Source: Xestospongia bergquistia
Lineage: Eukaryota > Porifera > Demospongiae > Haplosclerida > Petrosiidae
DNA: 64,000 nucleotides
Direction of reading: 5' to 3'
Assembly: GCA_963965975.1 (NCBI GenBank)
Contig: OZ014411.1
Coordinates: forward strand, 17,760,446-17,824,445
Shown: one piece after another, positions 51,701 through 63,900 of the stretch
How the letters are laid out: each line of letters begins with the position of its first letter
Numbering within the stretch: position 1 is the stretch's first letter
Made by a program: the position numbers and the translations under genes
The notes under the pieces: generated by a model
Databases searched by the model: none
Told to the model about the DNA's origin: nothing
What the model saw: the letters and a program-made list of their open reading frames with translations, nothing else

Positions 51701-52364
51701 TCAATTATAAATCATTATTTTCCAGATAATTATAGCTAGTAATAGTAATATATATAAATTAGTATAGTAAACATAAGTGTGACATTTTGTGTTTGTAGTA
51801 ACTATTGGTCTGGCATCAGAACATCCACATTTTGTTGCGTATTACTTGTAATCTTAATGAAGAATGGATCAATACAATATACAATGAACATTAAAGGGAT
51901 AATACAGAGTGTATTATTAATTGCTGTATTTTAATTTAACTCACTTCATGTTGTCCTATGACAGATGTTGATTGCAGCCTCCAACTGTCATGTCTGCCTC
52001 GAAGAGCACGATGAATAAGTGTATCAAATGGATGAGTCCCAGTATAGTTATCAATGATCTTCTTAGCTTTCTTGTTTTTAGTGAATATATCTTTCAAAGA
52101 ATCAAAGTTACCACGATATGTATATATCAGAGCTTTAGTAATGATCACACTATCAGGTGTAGCTTCTTTTATATGTGGTAGAGAGTTATTAATAGAGGTC
52201 TTACTACTTGTAGTATAGAGTAATATTCCAGTCACTAATGATGCTATGATAGTTAATACACTAGTTATGAAGTAAATGTTCTTATATTTCCATGATGATG
52301 GAATTGTTACTGTAGTAGATTTTGATTTATGACTTTGTTTTGATCTTGTTTGAGATTTAGCCAT
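48742..52364 (-). CDS. Membrane-anchored ankyrin-JmjC protein
   Basis: Five exons with consistent phases: 52,364-51,945, 51,686-51,387, 50,771-50,170, 49,311-48,933 and 48,873-48,742, giving about 610 residues without any break. A basic start (MAKSQTRSKQSHKSK) is followed by one membrane segment near residues 30-51 (FITSVLTIIASLVTGILLY). Ankyrin-like repeats occupy about residues 70-330 (best: NLLHVASYAGRNSAVEFLLN; PIDLAFMAGHDSIVDML). The C-terminus is a JmjC cupin (VPIVLQDVANDWPAL; FILGPKNSGSPPHFHG; LNVLIYGLKMWYF; GESIYIPENWGHAVINIE). The metal motif reads H-F-H rather than the usual H-x-D/E, with the distal His in GHAV. The small JmjC domain and HxH motif recall JMJD8, known from the ER lumen; the membrane anchor would suit a type II protein. 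Substrate and activity are unknown. The 5' end is head-to-head with copy 4's upstream region. Confidence 0.85.
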
Positions 52365-52639
52365 AACTTATGCAGAATATTCCTATATACAATGAAATAT
52401 TTGAATCAAAGATATTGTATAATTAGATAAAAAATAAAGAAATGTTTACCAACGATGCATGATTTTGAGATGAATATAATCAAAAAATGTAAATATTGAC
52501 CATCACTAAATTTGATAAAAAGGTTATCAGTTATTTTAGCATTGTTATTACTAAGCAACCACTAACAAAGACAATAGGTCATTATATTTTCATAGTAACA
52601 AAGCAAGATATAGTTTTTAGTAATTAGACAAACATTTGT

Positions 52640-53470
52640 TATAGACATCTTGTGATAATAAGTCCAACATTACAGTTACTGACACAAACTCATTTTATGG
52701 GTGTGGCTAATACAAAATTATTGCTGACATGTTTACTAACACAGACAACTCTTCTACATACTACACAGTGTTATCCAAAAATAAGTGGCTTAAACCTCTC
52801 ACTGAAAGGGTCTCTACAAATGAATGTACCTTCTAAATACCTGTAACATCAACAAAGGAAGTTACAACATGGACAGAGACAAAAGTTGTTATAATGAGTG
52901 TAACATGAAATATTTTATAAAATATGTCATACCATGACAATGACCTCATAAATCTTTAACACTAGTAATGAACAACAAAGCAGACTTTTGTCACCTCCTT
53001 TGATATTTTTATAATAAAAAGGCAAGAAACTAACTACAAACTAAGAGAGTCAATTTTATTCCTTATAAAAATGGTGGTCTTGTATGTGAAATTTGATTTT
53101 TACTGAAGCACAAAATTATTCCTAAACTTTAACATTCTAGATCAGAACAAAATTATAGTCCAATCAATACTCAAACATGGAATGGGTGTGGCATGCAAGA
53201 CTGTAGGTCCATAAGTCAATTTTGTTTCAGTCCTTACGTGAACCTTCCCTATACTTACAGTAAGCCACTTGAAAAAGGACAAGTAACTCCAAAAACACAT
53301 ATAGCATCTGAAAGACCGCACTTATGGCAAAGAAATGTTCCCTTTTTTCAAACTTCTTACTTGAACCATTCTACTACACTTTGAGCCACACCTCTATATA
53401 AATAGTACCGGATGTTCACATTGCATGACAGTCGCTGGCAAGCTGAGTTATATATATAAGTGGTGACTTT
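52640..53470 (+). repeat. Degenerate promoter-region copy ahead of copy 4
   Basis: It aligns with 360-1,250 and 43,250-44,130 with internal deletions; landmarks are CCTCTATATAAATAG near 53,391 and GAATGGGTGTGGCATGCAAG near 53,181. The part corresponding to exon 1 is missing: at about 53,470 the sequence jumps to intron sequence matching about 1,890 of copy 1. Copy 4 therefore has no start exon. Confidence 0.6.
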
Positions 53471-53955
53471 CAAAAAGCTGGCAGAAAAATGCTATACACT
53501 AATGTAAAATTAATATAAATAGCTTCAAAGATTTAAGGTGTAGGATCTAGAGATAATAAATTTAATATTTAAATATGTTGTTCTGACACTGTTATCTATA
53601 CACAGCTACTAGTTTTTAATATTATGATTTGCCCAACTGTTGCAGCTACACCTGTTTTCCAATTAATATCAATGAATATTATTAGAGATACTCCTGTGCT
53701 CTGTCATGTTGGGGGACAATTAGAGGATAATACATGATAAAAAGAAAAATGTATAGACTATATGTACCTTCTCTCTGGAAAATATAAGATCTTTTGTATA
53801 TACAGTCAGTATTAATGAAATTATTCTGAGTATGTATGATCTCTTAAGCTTACCATACAATATATGTGTTTACATTAATGGTGCAGTTTATTACTAAATA
53901 AATATGTATGCATGATTATTAAAATAATAGAAAATATCAGTAAGCATCATATCTA

Positions 53956-54475
53956 AAGTACATTTCATTCACCATTTTGCTCCATTTTAGTACAGGTTTG
54001 AATAAAGAAATGTTTATTTTCTAAAATTCCTTTATTTGGTTATAGTATGATTTATTCCTGTTTGAAAAGAATATGATAATTTGACTCAAATGAGGAGCTA
54101 TAATTGACTCTATAAGGCATACCTTTCACTTCTAATTCTTTATAAACTCAAAGATCACTGATAAGGTTAAGCTCTGATTACTAGTATATATAGATTGAAC
54201 AAGTTCAACACACCAACTAGAGTAAAAAGATGAGCAGAAGCTGCAGAACTGAAGTTGAAGTTTTTGTAGTAGTGAAATCAGAAGTATAAGTAGACCTTAT
54301 AGACCTGTACCTCCTTACTTGAGTCAAACTTTCATGTTCTCTTTACAGGATTGAAGTGTCAAGAATGATATTACTTTTTACTATTTGCAAATAGGAATAA
54401 ACAATATTATATAGAAATGAGGGAATTTCAAAATGATTCAACCTGTACTAACAAAATGGAGTCTGAAATGTACTC
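53956..54475. repeat. Intronic fold-back element, copy 4
   Basis: Left arm from AAGTACATTTCATTCACC to about 54,120; right arm about 54,300-54,475 ending TCTGAAATGTACTCC. It is the most eroded of the four and closest to the copy 1 element (shared TTTGAATAAAGAAATGTTTA). The hairpin is still recognisable. Confidence 0.6.
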
Positions 54476-54605
54476 CAGATGCAATAATAGTTAATTATAT
54501 AGTTTAGTCCTAATGATAAATTTGGTTATTAGTTGCATGCCCTCCAATATGCCATTATTCGCATTTGGCATGCGTAGAGCATTAGATAAAAAGAAAACTG
54601 CTCAA

Positions 54606-55284
54606 ATTTTGAGAGTATAGAAAGTCTTTAAAAGCCTACTAAAATCTGTGATCACATTACTGTTTGTGTAGGTATTCCAACACCAGACAAGAAATTAGAT
54701 ATTCTTGGTATGTTTTCAAAGACTTAGATGAAATCAATGAGACATGGGAAAAAATTCAAACTACTACTGTTAATGATGACCTACAAGGTTGCGTACTTGT
54801 CACATGTTCCACTATGAAATATAATCCTACAATGCCAGGTTCTGGACCTAGTACTACAGGTGTCATATGTGTTTATATAGAAGAGCATAATATGGATACA
54901 ATTGGTTTCAAACTAATTGAGATAGTACAACAGGACATCAAGTACAAAACTGAGAGTGACTCTTTAGCAGGAAATATGTGCACACAGGTTGTGGAAAAGT
55001 TACCATCAAAACGATTTTCTGGAACAAAAGCAAACCATCTTTTGTATTTGAGGATAACACATGCTATGGAACATCCAGATACAAGGAGGATATATGACAT
55101 CCTAATGTTGTTGAGACTCCTATAGAATTAAGAAATCTTTGGAAGGTGGATTCTAAAGCTGGAAAATAAAGATCTGACTAAGTTATGGCACATTTTAAAA
55201 GACAAGATTGAATGTAAGACTAATAATTTTGGAGTTGTTAATGGTGTTCACCCAAACAGAATCAAAAGTCAGCAGAAGAGAAAA
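54606..55284 (+). pseudogene. DUF1917-like copy 4, broken and cut off by satellite
   Basis: Exon-2 homology runs from the KKP/KSLKSLL region through domain 1 (IPTPDKKLDILG; DLQGCVLVTCSTMKYNPT; TTGVICVYIEEHNMDTIGF) into domain 2. Breaks include a 7-base deletion after LDILG near 54,710, one missing base near 54,972 (GCAGGAAATATG) and further changes after 55,100. Sequence switches to satellite near 55,284, inside the same part of domain 2 as copy 2 but about 60 nt earlier. There is no exon 1. It is not expected to be functional. Confidence 0.8.
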
Positions 55285-58200
55285 GTTGTTTTTCATGTTG
55301 ATGTCTGTTTGCAGTAGATCAAATATCATCTTGAGTAAATCAGATCTCAGTGTTAGATGAGATATCAGTGTTAAGAATCATGATGATCTCAGTGTGTACA
55401 TGAGATATAAACAGACATTAGATTAGGTATCAGTGTTAAGAATTGTGTTAATGTAAATGTGTAGATCGTATGTCAACATAAGTAAGTGAGATCTCAGTGT
55501 TTGATCAGATATGATTGTCAGTGCCTGATGAGATATCAGTGTTAAGAATCATGTTGATGTCAGTGTGTAGTAGATCAGATGTCAACAGGTGTTAGATCAT
55601 ATATCTGTGTTAAGAATCATGTTGATGTCAGTGTGTAGATCAGAAATCAAGAGTAAATCAGATCTTGGTTTTAAATCAGGTAGCAGTGTTAGGAATCATA
55701 AGAATCATGTTAATCTCAGTGTAAGGTAGATCATATATCAACATGAGTAAATCAGATCTCAGTGTTAGATCAGGTGTTAGTGTTAAGAATCATGTTGATA
55801 TCTGTTTGCAGATCAGATATCAGCATGGGTAAATCAGATCTCAGTGTTAGTTCAGATACCAAAGTCTCAGATAAGATATCAGTGATAAGAATTATGTTGA
55901 TGTTGGTGTGTAGTAGATTAGATACCAACAGACGTTAGATCAGGTCTTAGTGTTAAGATTCATGTTGATATCTGTTTGTAGTAGATCAGATAACAACTAG
56001 AGTAAATCAGATCTCTGTGTTGGATCAGGTATCAGTGTCAAGAGTCCTGTTAATGTCAATGAGAGATATCAGTGTTAAGAATCATGTTGATATCAGTGTC
56101 TGGTAGATCAGGTATTAGTTTTAAAAATTGTGTTAATGTAAGTGTGTAGTAGATCATATATCAACATTCAGTATATAAAGTATTCTATGTTAGATCAGGT
56201 ATCATAGTCAGAGCCAGATCAGATATCAGTGTTAAGATCATGTTGATGTCATTGAGTAGTAGATCAGATATCTATGGGTGTTAGTTCAGGTATTAGTGTT
56301 AAGAATTGTGTTGATGTCAGTGTGTTGTAGATAAGATATCAAGAAGAGTAAATCAGATCTAAGTGTTAAATCAGGTATTAAGTTTAAGGATTATCTAAAT
56401 ATCAATCCTTATTAAATCATACATCAACTTGGGTAATTCTGACCTCAGTGTTAGATCAGATATCAGTTTGTCTTAAATCATATATTAGTGTTAAGAACCA
56501 TGTTGATATCTGTTTCCAGTAGATCAGATATAAACATGAGTAAAAAAGATCTCAGTATTACATCAGATATCATAGTCAGTGGCAGATGACATATCAGTGT
56601 TAAGAATTGTGTTGATATCAAGTGTGTAGTTGATCAGATAGCAACATGAGTGAATCAGATCTCAGTGTTAGATCAGGTGTCATAGTCAGTGTTAGATCAG
56701 ATATCAGTGTTAAGAATCATGTTGATGTCTGTGTGTATATCATATATCAACATTAGCAATTTAGATCTCAGTGTTAGATCAGGTATCATTGTTAAGAATC
56801 ATGTTAATATTAGCATTTAGTAAATCATATATCAACATGAGTAAATCAGATGATTGTGATAGATCAGATATCGTTTTGTGTTAAATCAGATGTTAGATTT
56901 AAAAATCATGTTGATGTCTGTTTCCAGTAGATCAGATATCAACATGAGTAAATCAGATCTCAGTTAGATCAGACATATTAATCAGTATCAGCTGAGTTAT
57001 CAGTGTTAAGAATCATGTTGATGTCGGTGTGTAGTAGATCAGTTATTAACTGGTGTTAGATCAGGTATCAGTGTTAAAATTTCTCCTGATATCAGTGTGT
57101 AGTAGATCATATATGAACATGAGTAAATCATATCTGTGTTAGATCAGTTGTAATAGTCAGTGTTAAGAATCATGTTGATGTCTGTGTGTGTATCAGATAT
57201 CAATATTAGCAATTTAGATCTCAGTGTTAATTAAGATATTGTTATGAGATCAGATATCAGTGTTCAGAATCAAATTGTCAACATTAGATCAGATATGATA
57301 GTCAGCGTCAGATGAGATATCAGTGTTAAGAATCATGTTAACGTCAGTGTGTACTAGAGTAGATATCAACAAGAGTAAATCAGATCGCAGTGTTACATCA
57401 GATATCAGTATGTGTTAAATCAGATGTTAGCCTTAAGAGTCATGTTGATGTCTGTTTTCAGTACATCAGATATCAAGATGAGTAAACTCAGATCTTAGTG
57501 TTAGATCAGATATCATAATCAGTGTGAGATGAGATATCAGTGTTAAGAATCGTGTTGATGCCATTGCAAGATTAGATTTAAACAGGTGTTAGATCAGGTA
57601 TCATTGTCAAGAATCGTGTTGATTTCAGTGTGTAGTAGATCAGATATCAAAAAGAGTAAATCAGATCTCAGTGTTATATCAGGTATCAGTGTTAAGATTC
57701 GTATTAATATCTCTTTTCAGTAGATCAGATATCAACAAGAGTGTTAGATCAGGTATCATAGTCAGTGTCAGATGAGGTATCAGTGTTAAAAATCATGTTA
57801 ATGTCAGTGTTTAGTAATTCATATATCAACATGAGTAAATTAGATCTCAGTGTTAGATCAGATATCAGTTTGTGTTAAATCAGATGTTAGTGTTAAGAAT
57901 GATGTTGATGTCTTTTTGCAGTAGATCAGATATCAACATGAGGAAATCAGATCTCAGTGTTAGATCAGATATTATAATCAGTGTCAGATGAAATATCAGT
58001 GCTAAGAATCATGTTGATGTCAATGTGTAGTAAATCAGATATCAACAGGTGTTAAATCAGGTTTCATTGTTAAGAATCGTGCTGATGTCTATGTGTAGTA
58101 GATCAGATATCAACAAGAGTAAATAAGATCTCGGTCACATAACAGGTATCAGTGTTAAGAATCATGCTAATGTCATTGTGTAGTACATCTTGTATTAACA

Positions 58201-59365
58201 TGAGTAAATCAGATATCAGTTTATGTTAAATCAGATGTTAGTGTTAAGAACCATGTAGTTGTCTGTTTTCAAAAGATCAGATATCAACAAATAAATCAGA
58301 TCTGTGTTACATCAGACATCAGTTTCTTAAAAAAGATGTTAGTGTTAAGAATCATATTGATGTCTGTTTGCAGTAGATCAGATATCAACATGAGTAAATC
58401 AGATCTCAGTGTTAGATGAGATATCATAGTCAGTGTCAGATCAGATATCAGTCTTAAGAATCACGTTGATGTCTGTGTGTAGATCAGATTTCAATATTAG
58501 TAATTCAGATGTCAGTGTTAATTCAAAGATCATTATGAAATCAGATATCAGTGTTAAGAATTAAATTGATGCCGATTTGTAGTACAATCATATATCAATA
58601 CGAGTAAATCAGATCTCAAAGTTAGATCAGGTGTCAATGTTATGAATTGTGTTGATGTCAGTGTGTAGTAGATCAGATATCAACAAGAGTAAATCAAACC
58701 TTGATGTTTAATCAGGTATCAGTGTTAAGAATCATGTTAATGTTTGTGTGTAGTAGATCATATATCAACATGAGTAAATCAGATCTCAGTGTTAGATCAG
58801 ATATCATAGTCAGTGTCGTATTAGATATGAGTGTTAAAAATCATGATGTCATTGAGTAGTAGATCAAATATCAACAGGTGTTAAATCAGGTATCAGTATT
58901 AAGAATCATGTTGATATCAGTGTGTAGATCAGATATCAACATAGCGATTTAGATTTCAGTGTTAATTCATATATTGATATCAAATCAGATATCAGTGTTA
59001 TGAATCAAATCGATCCCTTTGTAGTAAAATCAGATATAAACACGAGTAAATGAGATCTCGATGTTAGATCTGGTATCAGTGTTACGAATCATGTTGCTGT
59101 CTGTTTGCAGTAGATCAGATATCCACATGAGTAAATCAGATCTCAGTGTTAGAGCAGATATCATAGTCAGTGTCAGATTAGATATCAGTGTTAAGGATCA
59201 TATTGATGTCAGTGAGTAGTAGATCAGATATCAACAGGTGTTAGATCAGGTATCAGTATTAAGAATCATGTTGATGTCAGTGTGTATTAGATCAGATATA
59301 AACATGAGTAAATCAGATCTCAGTGTTAGATCAGATATCATAGTCAGTGTTCTCAGTGTTAGATC
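55284..59365 (+). repeat. Satellite array, second locus, forward block
   Basis: Same roughly 85-bp monomer family as 9,990-35,355, with the same ordered marker variants (TTAGGAATCATAAGAATCAT near 55,690; TATATAAAGTATTCTATGTT near 56,170; CAATCCTTATTAAATCATAC near 56,403). The first bases correspond to block C near 22,466 and block A near 10,216. It ends at the shared fold-back junction near 59,365. No gene was found. Confidence 0.92.
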
Positions 59366-60915
59366 AGATATCAATTTAAATCTTAACACTGATATCTGAT
59401 TTCATAATGATCTTTGAATTAACACTGACATCTGAATTACTAATATTGAAATCTGATCTACACACAGACATCAACGTGATTCTTAAGACTGATATCTGAT
59501 CTGACACTGACTATTATATCTGATCTAACACTGAGATCTGATTTACTTATATTGATATCTGATCAATTACACACTTATATCAATATGATTCTTAATACTG
59601 ACACCTGATCTAACATCAGTTGGTATTTTATTTACGAAACATTGATTTACTAAACATTGACATTTACACAATTCCTAACATTAATACCTGATCTAACACC
59701 GAGATCTGACTTACTGTTCTTCATATCTGTTCTACTACACACTGACGTCAACACGTTTATTAACACCAATACCTGATCTAACACCTGTTGAGATCTGATC
59801 TACACATCAACATGATTCTTAACACTGATATCTCATCTGACACTGACTATGATATATGATCAAACAATGAGATCTGATTTACTTGTTGATATCTGATATA
59901 CTGCAAACAGACAACTACATGGTTCTTAACACTAACATCTGATTTAACATAAACTGATATCTGATCTAACACTGAGATCTGATTTACCCATGTTAATACA
60001 AGATGTACTACACACTGACATTAGCATGATTCTTAACACTGATACCTGATATGTGACCGAGATCTGATTTACTCTTGTTGATATCTGATCTAGTACACAT
60101 TGACATCAACACGATTCTTAACAATGAAACCTGATTTAACACCTGTTGATATCTGATTTACTACACACTGACATCAACATGATTCTTAACACTGATATTT
60201 CATCTGACACTTATTATGATATCTGATCTAACACATCTGATTTCCTCATGTTGATATCTGATCTACTGCAAAAAGACATCAACATGGTTCTTAACACTAA
60301 CATCTTATTTAACACAAACTGATATCTGATCTAACACTGAGATCTAATTTACTCATGTTGATATATGATTTACTAAACACTGACATCAAGATGATTCTTA
60401 ACGCTGAAAACTTATCTAACACTGCGACCTGATTTACTCTTGTTTATATCTGATCTAGTACACACTGACGTCAACATGATTCTTAACACTGATATCTCAT
60501 CTGACACTGACTATCATATTTGATCTAACGCTGACATCTAATTTACTCATGTTGATATCTGATGTACCGCAAAGACACGTCAACATGATTCTTAACAATA
60601 ACATCTGACTTAAAACAAACTGATATCTGATCCAACACCGAGATCTGATTTACTCACGTTAATATCTGTTTTTACTCGAAAGCGGCATCAATTTGATTCT
60701 GAAAACTGATATCTGATCTCATAACAATATCTGAATTAACACTGAGATCTAAATTGCTAATATTGATATCTGATATACACACAGACATCAACATGATTCT
60801 TAACACTGACTATTACATCTGATCTAACACTGAGATCTGATTTACTCATGTTCATATATGATCTACTACACACTGACATTAACATGATTCTTGTGTTTCC
60901 TAACACTGCTACCTG
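59366..60915 (-). repeat. Satellite array, second locus, reverse block
   Basis: Reverse-complemented monomers closely matching the beginning of block B (for example the GGTATTTTATTTACGAAACA stretch near 59,623 and near 16,921). The block ends at about 60,915 in a junction different from the one near 21,956. Confidence 0.9.
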
Positions 60916-63900
60916 ATTTAGTTTTAAGAACCATGTTGATGTCAGTGTATAGAAGATCAGATATGAACAAGAGTGAATAAGATATCAGCGTTAGATCAGG
61001 TAACAGTGTTAAGAATCGTGTTAATGTCAGTGTGTAGTATTTCATAAATCAACATGATTAAATCAGATCCCAGTGTTGGATCAGATATCAGTTTGTGTGA
61101 AATCATATATGTTAGTGTTAATAATCATGTTAATGTCTGTTTGCAGTAGATCAGATATCAATATGAGTAAATCAGATCAGCGTTAGATCAGATGTCATAG
61201 TCAGTGTCAAATGAGATATCAGTGTTAAGAATGATATTGATATCAGTGAGTAGTAGATCACATATCAACAGGAGTTAGATCAGGTATCAGTTTGTGTTAA
61301 ATGAGACGTTAGTTTTAAGAATCATGTTGATGTCTGTTTGCAGTAGATCAGATATCAACATGAGTAAGAGATCTGTGTTAGATCAGATATCATAGTCAGT
61401 GTCAGATGAGATATCAGTGTTAAGAATAATGTTGATGTCAGTGTGTAGCAGATCAGATATCAACAGGTGTTAGATGAGCTTTCATGGTTAAAAATTGTGT
61501 TAATGTTAGTGTGTAATAGATCAGATATCAATGAAAGCAAATCAGATCTCAGTGTTAGATCAGATATAATAGTCAGTGTCAGATCAGATATCAGTGTTAA
61601 GAATCATGTTGATGTCTGTGTGTATATCATATATCAACATTAGCAATTTAGATCTCAGTGTTAGATCAGGTGTTAGATCAGGTATCATTGTTAAGAATCA
61701 TGTTAATATTAGCATTTAGTAAATCATATATCAACATGAGTAAATCAGATCATTGTGATAGATCAGATATCGTTTTGTGTTAAATCAGATGTTAGCTTTA
61801 AAAATCATGTTGATGTCTGTTTCCAGTAGATCAGATATCAACATGAGTAAATCAGATCTCAGTTAGATCAGACATATTAATCAGTATCAGCTGAGTTATC
61901 AGTGTTAAGAATCATGTTGATGTCGGTGTGTAGTAGATCAGTTATGAACTGGTGTTAGATCAGGTATCAGTGTTAAAAATTCTGCTGATGTTAGTGTGTA
62001 GTAGATCATATATGAACATGAGTAAATCAGATCTCAGTGTTAGATCAGATATAATAGTCAGTGTTAAGAATCATGTTGATGTCTGTGTGTGTATCAGATA
62101 TCAATATTAGCAATTTAGATCTCAGTGTTAATTCAGATATCAGTGTTCAGAATCAAATTGAAACCGCTTTCGAGTAAAAACAGATATTAACGTGAGTAAG
62201 TCAGATCTCAGTGTTGGATCAGATATCAGTTTGTTTTAAGTCAGATGTTATTGTTAAGAATCATGTTGACGTGTCTTTGCGGTACAACAGATATCAACAT
62301 GAGTAAATCAGATGTCAACATTAGATCAGATATGATAGTCAGCGTCAGATGAGTAATCAGTGTTAAGAATCATGTTGACGTCAGTGTGTACTAGATTAGA
62401 TATCAACAAGAGTAAATCAGATCGCAGTGTTAGATCAGATATCAGTATGTGTTAAATCAGATGTTAGCCTTAAGAATCATATTGATGTCTGTTTTCAGTA
62501 CATCAGATATCAAGATGAGTAAACTCAGATCTCAGTGTTAGATCAGATATCATAATCAGTGTGAGATGAGATATCAGTGTTAATAATCATGTTGATGCCA
62601 TTGCAGGATTAGATCTAAACAGATGTTAGATAAGGTATCAGTGTCAAGAATTGTGTTGATTTCAGTGTCTAGTAGATCAGATATCAGGAAGAGTAAATCA
62701 GATCTCGGTGTTATATCAGGGTATCAGTGTTAAGATTCGTGTTAATATCTCTTCAGTAGATCAGATATCAACAAGAGTGTTAGATCAGGTATCATAGTCA
62801 GTGTCAGATGAGATATCAGTGTTAAGAATCATGTTGACGTCAGTGTGTACTAGATTAGATATCAACAAGAGTAAATCAGATTGCAGTGTTAGATCAGATA
62901 TCAGTATGTGTTAAATCAAATGTTAGCCTTAAGAATCATGTTGATGTCTGTTTTCAGTACATCAGATATCAAGATGAGTAAACTCAGATCTTAGTGTTAG
63001 ATCAGGTATCATAATCAGTGTGAGATGAGATATCAGTGTTAATTGATGCCATTGCAGGATTAGATCTAAACAGATGTTAGATAAGGTATCAGTGTCAAGA
63101 AATGTGTTGATTTCAGTGTGTAGTAGATCAGATATCAGGAAGAGTAAATCAGATCTCAGTGTTATATCAGGTATCAGTGTTAAGATTCGTGTTAATATAT
63201 CTTTTCAGTAGATCAGATATCAACAAGAGTGTTAGATCAGGTATCATAGTCAGTGTCAGATGAGGTATCAGTGTTAAAAATCATGTTAATGTCAGTGGTT
63301 AGTAAATCATATATCAACATGTGTAAATTAGATCTCAGTGTTAGATCAGATATCAGTTTGTGTTAAATTAGATGTTAGTGTTAAGAATCATGTTGATGTC
63401 TTTTTGCAGTAGATCAGATATCAACATGAGGAAATCAGATTTCAGTGTTAGATCAGATATCATAATTAGTGTCAGATGAAATATCAGTGTTAAGAATCAT
63501 GTTGATGTCAATGTGTTGTAAATCAGATATCAACGGGTGTTAAATCAGGTTTCATTGTTAAAAATCGTGTTGATGTCTATGTGTAGTAGATCAGATATCA
63601 ACAAGAGTAAATAAGATCTCGGTCACATAGCAGGTATCAGTGTTAAGAATCATGCTAATGTCATTGTGTAGTACATCTTGTATTAACATGAGTAAATCAG
63701 ATATCAGTTTATGTTAAATCAGATGTTAGTGTTAAGAACCATGTAGTTGTCTGTTTTCAAAAGATCAGATATCAACAAATAAATCAGATGTGTTAAATTA
63801 GATATCAGTTTCTTAAAAAAGATGTTTGTGTTAAGAATCATATTGATGTCTGTTTGCAGTAGATCAGATATCAACATGAGTAAATCAGATCTCAGTGTTA

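Noticed and set aside
53193..53384. 63-codon frame in the promoter-like region of copy 4
   Set aside because: The equivalent stretches at copies 1 and 3 do not keep the frame.
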